Below are positions 10,877-17,728 of a stretch of DNA of 26,633 nucleotides, piece after piece (position 1 is the first letter of the stretch; the number at the start of each line of letters is the position of its first letter). The translations under genes and the position numbers were made by a program. A model generated the notes under the pieces. The model searched no databases. It worked only from the letters and a program-made list of their open reading frames with translations, and was not told the DNA's origin. Source of the DNA: Chloroflexota bacterium (lineage in GTDB: Bacteria > Chloroflexota > Dehalococcoidia > UBA3495); contig JADFNR010000037.1 of the NCBI GenBank assembly GCA_022563275.1, positions 1-26,633 of the forward strand, in the 5' to 3' direction.

Positions 10877-12082
10877 CTAGACGTACCGGGGCTCCACATC
10901 GAATGGGATGCCGAAGGCGTGTTTGCCGATCAGTTCCAGGGCGTCGAATCCGCCGATGGGATGCATGGTCCCGGCGCGGACGTCCCGGTAGTGACGTTCC
11001 AGGGGACGTCCTCTGGCCAGGGCCGCGCCGCCGACCATGTCCACCGCCTTGTTCACCACGTCTTGGGCCGCTTTCATGCAGAAATACTGCATGCCCACGG
11101 CTTCCATCAGGGTGTCGTCGTCCCTGCCGTTCTCGCCGTCCAGACGCTGGGCCACCTTGGTCTGGAAAGCCCAGGCGGCGTTCAGGGCGATGTCCATCTC
11201 CGCCGCCAGGAACTGGTTGCCGGGGTAATAGCTCCCTGGGTGTTTGAAGGGGATCCGGGTCCGCCCCTTGGTCTGCTCGATGGCGTAGTCCCGGGCGGCC
11301 TTGGCGATGCCAAGATAGATCGCGGAAAAGCTGCCGCCATGCCACGCCCAGAGGCCCCTGGCGAACTGGTCCCAGACCCAGGGCTTATGGCGGATCACGT
11401 CATCTTCGGCGACAAACACATTTTCCAGTGTCCAACTATGACTCTGACTGGCCCGCATGCTCATGGTGTCCCAATCGTTCAGGCAGGTTAGGCCCTCAGT
11501 GTCTCTGGGCAGGACGAAGATCATGGCCACCTCACCTTCATCCGGGTCATCGTAGATGGCGGTGCTGGCGAAGAGGTCGCCGCCGGGGCTGTTGGTGCCG
11601 AAACTTTTGCGGCCGTTGATGAGAAAACCACCTTCGGTCTTGGTGGCCTTCACCGTGGTGTAACCCAAGCCGGTGATGCCCTTCATGGAATCCACCAGTG
11701 GATCGGTGATCACTCCGAAGACCATCAGCCTCTCGGCGGCGATCTTCTCAAGAAGGGGCCGGGGATGGTCATCTCCGGCCTTGATCAGGTCGCACATGAC
11801 GAAGGGCAGTCCGAAGTGCATGTTGACCGCCAGGGCGGTGGCGCCGTCCCCCTGGGCCAACCGGTTCTGGGCGATGCAAACTTCCAAAAGGGACGCACCG
11901 CCGCCGCCCATGTCGGCCGGGATGGGCATGGAGGTATAGCCCGAGGCCCGAAGCGCTTCCATGTTCTCGAAGGGATAGCTGTTTTCGGCGTCGTGCTGCG
12001 CCGCCCGCTGGGAGAAGTCATCGGCGTGCATGGCCGCCAAGTCGTGCCATCTGCGTTGGGAATCGGTGAGTTGGTCCACCAT
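10877..12082 (-). CDS. Acyl-CoA dehydrogenase-fold flavoprotein
   Basis: This 401-residue protein has the acyl-CoA dehydrogenase fold: an N-terminal helical part with ADMGGGGASLLEVC, a beta-barrel middle domain with FLINGRKSFGTNSPGGDLF and FVLPRDTEGL, and a C-terminal helical bundle. The end region, GGAALARGRPLERHYRDVRAGTMHP, resembles the flavin monooxygenase branch of the fold (DszC/HpaA-type) at least as much as true acyl-CoA dehydrogenases. I therefore do not assign a dehydrogenation substrate. The start ATG follows a strong GGAGGAG. It lies 46 bases upstream of the hydantoinase gene and 68 bases after the ArsR-like gene. In this operon it could hydroxylate or desaturate a ring compound before or after ring opening (inference). 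Confidence 0.85.
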   Translation of the reverse strand: MVDQLTDSQRRWHDLAAMHADDFSQRAAQHDAENSYPFENMEALRASGYTSMPIPADMGGGGASLLEVCIAQNRLAQGDGATALAVNMHFGLPFVMCDLIKAGDDHPRPLLEKIAAERLMVFGVITDPLVDSMKGITGLGYTTVKATKTEGGFLINGRKSFGTNSPGGDLFASTAIYDDPDEGEVAMIFVLPRDTEGLTCLNDWDTMSMRASQSHSWTLENVFVAEDDVIRHKPWVWDQFARGLWAWHGGSFSAIYLGIAKAARDYAIEQTKGRTRIPFKHPGSYYPGNQFLAAEMDIALNAAWAFQTKVAQRLDGENGRDDDTLMEAVGMQYFCMKAAQDVVNKAVDMVGGAALARGRPLERHYRDVRAGTMHPIGGFDALELIGKHAFGIPFDVEPRYV

Positions 12083-12150
12083 GGGCGCTCCTCCAGATCA
12101 AGTCGGCCCCCACACAGCCACACCAGACACCTGCCTTGGGCACCGGTATT

Positions 12151-12615
12151 CTAACGTTGGGGAACGGCGCCGTCCAACCAGAATCGGGGGCTGCCCTGTA
12201 ATGTCACTTCCCTGCTTCCCGGCGTCCGGCCCACAAACCCCTGCTCCGTCAGGAAGGCGGTGACGGCCCGGCCCAAAGCCCCGCCCAGATGGTGCCCCCG
12301 CTCGGTCCAGTCCAGGCAGCCAAAGGCGAAATTTCCGGTGGACTTGGCCGCCGCGGACACATCCACTCCCAGTCCTTCCATCGCCTGGAGCCCTTTGGGG
12401 GTCAGTGCATAGCAGACCCTGTTGCCGGAAACGGGCGGCGGGGTTTCCTCAAGCCATTCCAGGCCGAGCAATTCATCCATGAGCGCCACCCCGGCTACAC
12501 CAGCAAGATGCCCATAGCAGGTCCGGGCCTGCCGCAGGCGGGAGTCCCGCCGCACTTCCCGCTTGGCCTGGGAACTAAGTTTGGGACGCATCCGGATGGG
12601 CTCGACTTGAGTCAT
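12151..12615 (-). CDS. ArsR-family C-terminal domain without DNA-binding domain
   Basis: This 154-residue protein matches the C-terminal half of a large class of ArsR-type regulators: a linker of basic residues, RTCYGHLAGVAGVALMDELL (31-50), YALTPKGLQAMEGLGVD (69-85), then GCLDWTERGHHLGGALGRA (99-117) and RTPGSREVTL. In full-length relatives these follow an ~95-residue winged-helix DNA-binding domain. Here that domain is absent, and the MoaD gene is immediately upstream, leaving no room for it. I chose ATG 12615 because AGAGGTG lies about 6 bases upstream; an ATG at 12705 in the same frame would add 30 residues that do not look like a winged helix. It may be a ligand-binding or dimerisation partner for another regulator, or a decayed gene. 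Role unknown. Confidence 0.65.
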   Translation of the reverse strand: MTQVEPIRMRPKLSSQAKREVRRDSRLRQARTCYGHLAGVAGVALMDELLGLEWLEETPPPVSGNRVCYALTPKGLQAMEGLGVDVSAAAKSTGNFAFGCLDWTERGHHLGGALGRAVTAFLTEQGFVGRTPGSREVTLQGSPRFWLDGAVPQR

Positions 12616-12723
12616 GTTCCGCACCTCTGTTTCAGCGGTCCTTTGATAAAAACAGGTGGCGGGACCGGCGTTTCCGCTGGCCCCGCCACACTCGTACCGA
12701 GTCATATCATGGGAAAAACCTTT

Positions 12724-12993
12724 TCAGCCGCCGCCGATGGCGGGGAGGAAATGCACTTCGCTGTTCTCTTGCACCTTATCCAACATGCCCAACAGGCTGA
12801 CCTCGCCGTCGATCACCACTGCGAGACCGGGAATCAGGTCGTCCTCCATCTCGTCGCAAAGGAATTCCTTGATCCCCGGATACTGTTTCTCCAGGTTGTT
12901 GATCAACCGGCGGACGGTGCTGCCTTCCACCTGGACCTGCTGTTTGCCGCCGGTTAACTGTTGCAGCTTTGGCGGGATCCATACTTCCGCCAT
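12724..12993 (-). CDS. MoaD/ThiS-family ubiquitin-like sulfur carrier
   Basis: This 89-residue beta-grasp protein ends in PAIGGG, the diglycine tail that is adenylated and thiocarboxylated in MoaD and ThiS. The fold is supported by WIPPKLQQLTGG at the N-terminus, GSTVRRLINNLEKQYPGIKE, VVIDGEVSLL and VHFLPAIGGG. MoaD donates sulfur in molybdopterin synthesis. The gene starts 6 bases after the stop of a molybdopterin-binding dehydrogenase subunit, which makes a cofactor role attractive, but a dedicated carrier for another sulfur transfer is possible. No MoaE or MoeB homologue is in the window. The ribosome site is weak (gaggg inside the upstream gene's end), which suggests translational coupling. 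Confidence 0.85.
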   Translation of the reverse strand: MAEVWIPPKLQQLTGGKQQVQVEGSTVRRLINNLEKQYPGIKEFLCDEMEDDLIPGLAVVIDGEVSLLGMLDKVQENSEVHFLPAIGGG

Positions 12994-12999
12994 CGCCGT

Positions 13000-15321
13000 T
13001 TACTTACCCTCTTTCGCCCAGAGAGCCTCCAGGACCTTGTCTGGAGACATGGGCAGATCATTCATCCGGACGCCGATGGCGTCGTAGATCGCGTTGGATA
13101 TGGCGGCCATGGGAGGCACTATCGGCACCTCTCCGACCCCTCTGACGCCGTACGGGTGGTTGGGGTTGGCGACCTCAACGATCACCGTGTCGATCATGGG
13201 CAGGTCCAGCGACGTCGGCATCCGGTAATCCAGGAAACTGCTGTTCAGCATGACGCCTTTGTCGTTGTATACGTACTCTTCATTGAGCGCCCAGCCGATG
13301 CCCTGGACTACGCCGCCTTGGATCTGGCCTTCGACGTAGGCGGGGTGGATCGCTTTGCCGGCGTCCTGCACGGCGGTGTAGCGCAGGATCTCCACCTTGC
13401 CGGTGTCGGTATCGACCTCCACATCGACTACGTGGACGCCGATGGACGGGCCGGGACCGGGGGGGTTGACGCCCGCGGAGCCCACGATGGGGCCGCCGGT
13501 GGGAATCATCCGCGCGGCGATCTGTTTGAAGGTCAGTTTTAGTTCGGGGTCTGACTTGTGCTGGAGGACTGCTTCCTTATACTCCACGTCCTCACTGGGA
13601 ATCTCCCAGATCTTGGCCGCCCGGTCGACCATCTGCTTTTTCACACTCTGGGCAGCTTCGTAACAGGCCCAACCAGTCTTGAAGGTGACGCTGCTGCCGC
13701 CGGTGTTGGAGGTGAAGCCGATGGTGTCGGTGTCGCCGACCTGGGGATTGATGTCTTCGATTGCGATGCCCAGGACCTCCGCGACGTGCATCGCCATGGC
13801 GACGCGGCTGCCGCCGATGTCCGGTGACCCCTCGGTCAAACTGATGGTGCCGTCCGAGTTGACCACCGCCACCGCCGAGGAGGGACCGGTGTTGTTGCCC
13901 CAGAACCCGGAGGCGACTCCGCGTCCCCGCACCTTGCCCTCCAGTTTCGTGTTGTAATGCTGATGGTCCTTAGCCGCCTGCAGGGTCTCGATGTAGCCGA
14001 CCTTGGGGGTCATTGGTCCGGTGACCCGGCGAACCCCCTCTTTGGCGCTATTCATCAGACGAAATTCCAGGGGGTCCATCCCCAGCTTCTCGCTGAGTTC
14101 ATCCAAGGCGGTTTCCATGCAGAAGGCGGAGGCCGGAGCGCCCGGGGCCCGGTAGGCCGCCGCCTTGGGGCGGTTGATGACCACGTCTATGGCTTTCAGA
14201 TGGGCGTTTGGAATGTCGTATTGGCCCATCATGCACTGGATGCCGGCAGTGACCGGCGACCCAGGGAAAGCGCCTGCCTCGTAGATCAGTTCAGCTTCGG
14301 CGGCGATCAATTTGCCGTCTTTGGTGGCGCCCAGCTTGACCTTGATCTTGGTGCCCGAGGTGGGTCCGGTGCCCTCGAAGACCTCGGTGCGAGTCAACTG
14401 GACCTTTACCGGCCGGCCCGACTTGCGGGAAAGAAGGGCCGCCACGGGCTCCACATAGGTGATGCCCTTGGCGCCGAAACCGCCGCCGATCTCCATGGGG
14501 ACCGCTTTGACTTGGGAGACCGGGATGCCCAGGAAACGGGCGGTTTGGTCACGGACCGTGAACTGCCCCTGGCTGCTGGACCAGATCGTCAACTTGCCAT
14601 CGGCCTGCCAATGGGCTACGCCGGCTTGGGGCTCGATGTACCCCTGGTGCACCGCTTGGGTGGTGGTCTCTTTCTCCACGATGAAATCGGCGTCTTTGAA
14701 GCCCTGCTCCACATCGCCAAGACTGAATTCAAATTCGTTGGCGATGTTGGTTCTCATGCTTTCGGCGTCGTCTTCCAGCAACCCGCCGGGCCGGAGGGCC
14801 GCGCTGGTAACGGCGGCCAGCCGCTCGTGCAAGATCGGCGCGTCCGGTTTCATGCCTTCCTCGGCGGTGAGCACCGGCTTTAAGACCTCATAGTCCACCT
14901 TGATCTTGGCCATGGCCTCTTCGGCGACGTGGGGGCTAACCGCCGCCACGGCGGCTACGGGGTGCCCCTTGTACAGCGCCTTGCCCCTGGCCAGGATGTT
15001 CATGCTCAGGAAGCCCAGGTTATGGATAGAGCCCTCCGCCAGGTCGGTGAGCTTCATGGAAGTCTCGGGCCAATCGGCCGAGGTGACCACCGCGTAGACC
15101 CCTGGGTGGGCCTCGGCGGCGCTGGCGTCGATGGATTTTATGACTGCATGAGCGTGAGGACTGCGAAGAATCTTCCCGTAAAGCATGCCGGGCATGTTGG
15201 TGTCGGCACCGTACCTGGCGCGTCCGGTTACTTTGTCGGCGCCGTCGTGACGGATCGGATTGGTGCCGACCGAGTCAAATTCTTCGTTGGAGAGGACCAT
15301 ATTGGGCTTGTACTCAAGCAT
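13000..15321 (-). CDS. Xanthine dehydrogenase-family molybdopterin-binding subunit
   Basis: This 773-residue large subunit of a molybdenum hydroxylase (xanthine dehydrogenase/aldehyde oxidase family) hydroxylates a carbon of an N-heterocycle or aldehyde using water. N-terminal IRHDGADKVTGRARYGAD and RSPHAHA are typical. GGGFGAKG (279-286) and AYRAPGAP (389-396) lie in the molybdopterin-binding region, and GVRGVGEVPIVPP carries the catalytic base Glu731. It lacks the AYxCSFR loop of CO dehydrogenase, so it is not a CoxL. The start has AGGAG 8 bases upstream. The usual FAD and [2Fe-2S] subunits are not next to it; the next gene is MoaD-like. It is the first gene of the minus-strand operon. The substrate is unknown; a ring compound would fit the hydantoinase downstream. 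Confidence 0.92.
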   Translation of the reverse strand: MLEYKPNMVLSNEEFDSVGTNPIRHDGADKVTGRARYGADTNMPGMLYGKILRSPHAHAVIKSIDASAAEAHPGVYAVVTSADWPETSMKLTDLAEGSIHNLGFLSMNILARGKALYKGHPVAAVAAVSPHVAEEAMAKIKVDYEVLKPVLTAEEGMKPDAPILHERLAAVTSAALRPGGLLEDDAESMRTNIANEFEFSLGDVEQGFKDADFIVEKETTTQAVHQGYIEPQAGVAHWQADGKLTIWSSSQGQFTVRDQTARFLGIPVSQVKAVPMEIGGGFGAKGITYVEPVAALLSRKSGRPVKVQLTRTEVFEGTGPTSGTKIKVKLGATKDGKLIAAEAELIYEAGAFPGSPVTAGIQCMMGQYDIPNAHLKAIDVVINRPKAAAYRAPGAPASAFCMETALDELSEKLGMDPLEFRLMNSAKEGVRRVTGPMTPKVGYIETLQAAKDHQHYNTKLEGKVRGRGVASGFWGNNTGPSSAVAVVNSDGTISLTEGSPDIGGSRVAMAMHVAEVLGIAIEDINPQVGDTDTIGFTSNTGGSSVTFKTGWACYEAAQSVKKQMVDRAAKIWEIPSEDVEYKEAVLQHKSDPELKLTFKQIAARMIPTGGPIVGSAGVNPPGPGPSIGVHVVDVEVDTDTGKVEILRYTAVQDAGKAIHPAYVEGQIQGGVVQGIGWALNEEYVYNDKGVMLNSSFLDYRMPTSLDLPMIDTVIVEVANPNHPYGVRGVGEVPIVPPMAAISNAIYDAIGVRMNDLPMSPDKVLEALWAKEGK

Positions 15322-15418
15322 TCAAACGCTCCTAGTCTGTGAAATTGGCAGGAACAATCCAGACGCCCTCAGGCGTGAATCGCATGGCTAAATCGGCATT
15401 CTCGATAAGCCTTGGCAT

Positions 15419-15448
15419 ATATTATCACAATACCAGTCTCGGTCTCAC
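15419..15448 (-). promoter_or_regulatory. Candidate sigma-70 promoter for the molybdoenzyme/hydantoinase operon
   Basis: On the minus strand, GTGAGA (15448-15443) and TAATAT (15424-15419) are 18 bases apart. They lie about 100 bases upstream of the ATG at 15321. Each box matches consensus at about four of six positions, so this is a suggestion only. Confidence 0.35.
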
Positions 15449-15654
15449 GCCTGGCGGCCCCTGGGTGGCCGGGCCGTAAAGACCCTTTCCACGGCGTGGC
15501 CGGCAACCGGTTATGACAAGCCGGTCTTGTCCACCGGAACGGGTACTGTACTGCCCCGCGTCAGTTGAGATATACTGCCAACGCGAATCATGCATGACTG
15601 GGGATGGCCCGTTGGCTCCCCATCAGCAATCCGAAACCGGAGTGGATATCAAGG

Positions 15655-15822
15655 ATGCGCATCCCCCGACTACGCGCCCGCCGGGCATTATTGGGTCTCA
15701 TTCTGATCAGCGCGATTTTGTTGGCCACCACCGCCAGCCACGGCTGTACCGTCAGCGGCTCCAGCCCGGCCGACAACGGCAGCGGCGCAATCACCGGCCC
15801 TCAGGCCCAGACTTTGGGGTAA
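15655..15822 (+). CDS. Small putative secreted/lipoprotein ORF upstream of sat
   Basis: This 55-residue ORF starts MRIPRLRARRALLG, runs through a hydrophobic stretch (LILISAILLATTAS) and reaches HGCTVSGSSP, so it has the plan of a signal peptide with a cysteine where a lipoprotein would be lipidated. The lipobox (SHGC) is poor. The mature part is only ~27 residues, rich in Ser, Gly and Ala. The ribosome site (caagg) is weak. It sits 52 bases ahead of sat on the same strand. I do not recognise it; it may be a leader peptide, a tiny lipoprotein or a chance ORF. Confidence 0.25.
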   Translation: MRIPRLRARRALLGLILISAILLATTASHGCTVSGSSPADNGSGAITGPQAQTLG

Positions 15823-15874
15823 CGGGCGTAACTTTGGGTCTGGGTCCAGACCGTAAAAATTCGGGGACCTATCC

Positions 15875-17143
15875 ATGGCAATAGACAACACCCTGTCTCC
15901 CCACGGCGGCGAGCTGATCGAAAGGATTGCCTCTCCCAGCGACGCCCCCCACATCGCGGCCGGTCTCCCACGGCTCCCTGTGCGCGACAGCATCGCCAGG
16001 GAAGTGATCAACCTCGCCTATGGGTTCTTCTCTCCCTTGGACGGGTTCATGGTGCGCTCTGAAGTAGACTCCGTGGTCAGAAACATGACCCTGACCAACG
16101 GGTTGGTCTGGAGCATCCCCATAATCTTCGACATCTCCCGCCGGGCCATGGCGGAAGCACGAGTGACCCAGGGAGACTCGGTCTTGCTAACCTACCAGGA
16201 CCAGGCTTTGGCCGTGCTGGAGGTGACCGAAGCGTTCTCCTACGACCGGGAGTTGATGGCCCAGCACGTCTACGGGACGAGCGACCGCGACCACCCCGGC
16301 GTCATGCGGACCCTTGGACTGGAAGACACCTTCCTTGGCGGACCGATTACTCTGGTGAACCCGCCGGTCATCAATCCGCCTTTCGACCAATTTTGGAAAA
16401 CGCCTCGCCAGTTGCGGCAGCGCTTTTCCGAATTGGGATGGAGCAAGGCGGTGGCCCACCAGACCCGCAACGTTCCCCACGTGGGCCACGAATGGATGAT
16501 GAAGGGAGCTTTGCTTTCGTCGGAAGCCGATGGTATCCTTGTGAGCGCTGTGATCGGCGAGAAAAAACTGGGCGATTACATCGATGAGGCCATCGTGCTG
16601 GCCCATCACCGGCTGAGAGAGGCCGGGTTCTTCCTGCCCCACATCCATGAGACCTCCACGCTGATGTGGGACATGCGCTACGCCGGACCGCGGGAGGCCG
16701 TTTTCCACGCTATCGTCCGCAAAAACCTGGGCTGCACCCATCATATGTTCGGCCGGGACCATGCCGGCGTAGGGAATTACTACGAGACCTATGCGGCCCA
16801 CAAGGTGTTTGAAAGTTTGCCAGACCTGGGAATAAAATCCGTCCTGACCCTTGAGTGGTGGTACTGCCCAGTGTGCCAGGGGGTCGCCTACGAGGGCTTG
16901 TGCGGCCACCGCGACCAGAAGCAGGACCTGGCGGGCACGCTGATCCGCAACATCATCGATGGCGGACAGGAGCCGGCCGCGACCACCTTGCGGTCCGAGA
17001 TACTAGAAGTCGTCCGTGAATGCGCCGATAAATACAATGACGGCTCGGCGTTTGTCACTGCGGAGTATCTGGAGAACCGGGGGCCGGTCATCTCGATGCC
17101 AACCCTGGGTTGTTGTACCTGTAGTGAGCATCAGCCAGTGTGA
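15875..17143 (+). CDS. sat: Sulfate adenylyltransferase (ATP sulfurylase), dissimilatory type
   Basis: This 422-residue homo-oligomeric ATP sulfurylase interconverts sulfate + ATP and APS + pyrophosphate. Active-site motifs are visible: QTRNVPHVGHE (196-206) with the HxGH nucleotide-binding histidines, and GRDHAGVGNYYE (293-304). YCPVCQG (330-336) with Cys343/His345 matches the zinc-binding segment of the Sat enzymes found in sulfate reducers and sulfur oxidisers, and distinguishes it from CysDN. The length is normal. There is no APS kinase domain. It precedes aprBA, but a terminator at 17151-17182 separates them. Beside AprBA and a sulfite oxidase it probably works in the ATP-forming direction, releasing sulfate from APS (inference). 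Confidence 0.95.
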   Translation: MAIDNTLSPHGGELIERIASPSDAPHIAAGLPRLPVRDSIAREVINLAYGFFSPLDGFMVRSEVDSVVRNMTLTNGLVWSIPIIFDISRRAMAEARVTQGDSVLLTYQDQALAVLEVTEAFSYDRELMAQHVYGTSDRDHPGVMRTLGLEDTFLGGPITLVNPPVINPPFDQFWKTPRQLRQRFSELGWSKAVAHQTRNVPHVGHEWMMKGALLSSEADGILVSAVIGEKKLGDYIDEAIVLAHHRLREAGFFLPHIHETSTLMWDMRYAGPREAVFHAIVRKNLGCTHHMFGRDHAGVGNYYETYAAHKVFESLPDLGIKSVLTLEWWYCPVCQGVAYEGLCGHRDQKQDLAGTLIRNIIDGGQEPAATTLRSEILEVVRECADKYNDGSAFVTAEYLENRGPVISMPTLGCCTCSEHQPV

Positions 17144-17150
17144 ATTTTTA

Positions 17151-17182
17151 TCCCTCGCTAAACAACAGCGGGGGATTTTTTT
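17151..17182 (+). terminator. Intrinsic terminator after sat
   Basis: The stem tccctcgct (17151-17159) pairs with agcggggga (17167-17175), with one wobble, around the loop aaacaac; a run of seven T follows (17176-17182). It begins 8 bases after the sat stop codon. It implies that aprBA is a separate transcript or is expressed by read-through. Confidence 0.85.
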
Positions 17183-17237
17183 ATGAGCGAATCAAGCTGA
17201 CGATCGACGTGAAAGACCGGCCAAGAGGAGGACGGTA

Positions 17238-17684
17238 ATGCCTACCTACGTAGACCCAAACGCATGCAACGCGTGCCAGGACGAGCACGAGGGTCCGCTT
17301 TGCGTATACATCTGCCCAAACGACCTGATGGTCCTGGACCAAGACACCAAGAAGGGATTCAATCAAGAGCCAGAGATGTGCTCGGAGTGTTACGCCTGCG
17401 TCAAATTGTGCCCGGAAGAGGCCCTTCACGTCCGGGGGTATGCGGACTTCATCCCCATGGGCGCCGAGGTCCAGCCCCACCGGACCGAAGACGGACTACG
17501 CTGGAACGTGCGCTTCCGGGACGGGCGCACCTTGGAGTTCACCTACCAGTCGCGGACCAAGCCCGCGGGCTCGGTGGTCCTATTCGACGGCTTCACCGAA
17601 GACCGGCAAACCGAACTCAGGAACCAAAGCTTGGCCGGCGACTCCCTGTGGCTGGGCGTTGACAAGCTACCATCGCCAAAATAG
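17238..17684 (+). CDS. aprB: Adenylylsulfate (APS) reductase, beta subunit
   Basis: This 148-residue iron-sulfur subunit passes electrons between the FAD in AprA and the membrane or redox partner. It has two [4Fe-4S] ligand sets: Cys10, 13, 22 and 26 (C-x2-C-x8-C-x3-CP) and Cys48, 51, 54 and 58 (CSECYACVKLCP). The spacing CNACQDEHEGPLCVYICP is characteristic of AprB, not of ordinary ferredoxins. The C-terminal ~85 residues, with GYADFIPMGAEV and a final SLWLG segment, form the sheet and tail that wrap around AprA. The length equals that of known AprB. The start has an AGGAGGA ribosome site. aprA follows after 44 bases, the normal BA order. Confidence 0.95.
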   Translation: MPTYVDPNACNACQDEHEGPLCVYICPNDLMVLDQDTKKGFNQEPEMCSECYACVKLCPEEALHVRGYADFIPMGAEVQPHRTEDGLRWNVRFRDGRTLEFTYQSRTKPAGSVVLFDGFTEDRQTELRNQSLAGDSLWLGVDKLPSPK

Positions 17685-17728
17685 CGGCTTTCGGATAACC
17701 CATCGATCAAGAACTAGGAGCGCCTGTT

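Larger units (their letters stand above)
15322..15874. other. Divergent intergenic region between the molybdoenzyme operon and sat
   Basis: These 553 bases hold the promoters of two divergent units. Besides the minus-strand promoter candidate and the small ORF listed separately, I see a nested hairpin at 15508-15538 (GACAAG-ccggt-CTTGTC with outer ccgg arms). There is also a plus-strand TATACT at 15571-15576 with only a poor -35, and a ggtctgg-gt-ccagacc palindrome at 15836-15851 just ahead of sat. A 9-bp inverted repeat (caggcgtga 15370-15378, tcacgcctg 15445-15453) brackets the minus-strand promoter but could be chance. Confidence 0.5.

Noticed and set aside
13957..14883. 308-residue plus-strand ORF antisense to the molybdoenzyme subunit
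   Set aside because: It is a shadow of the well-supported gene on the other strand; there is no recognisable domain or ribosome site.
15370..15453. 9-bp inverted repeat (caggcgtga / tcacgcctg) as an operator pair
   Set aside because: A 9-bp match within ~550 bases is close to chance expectation; mentioned only in the intergenic entry.
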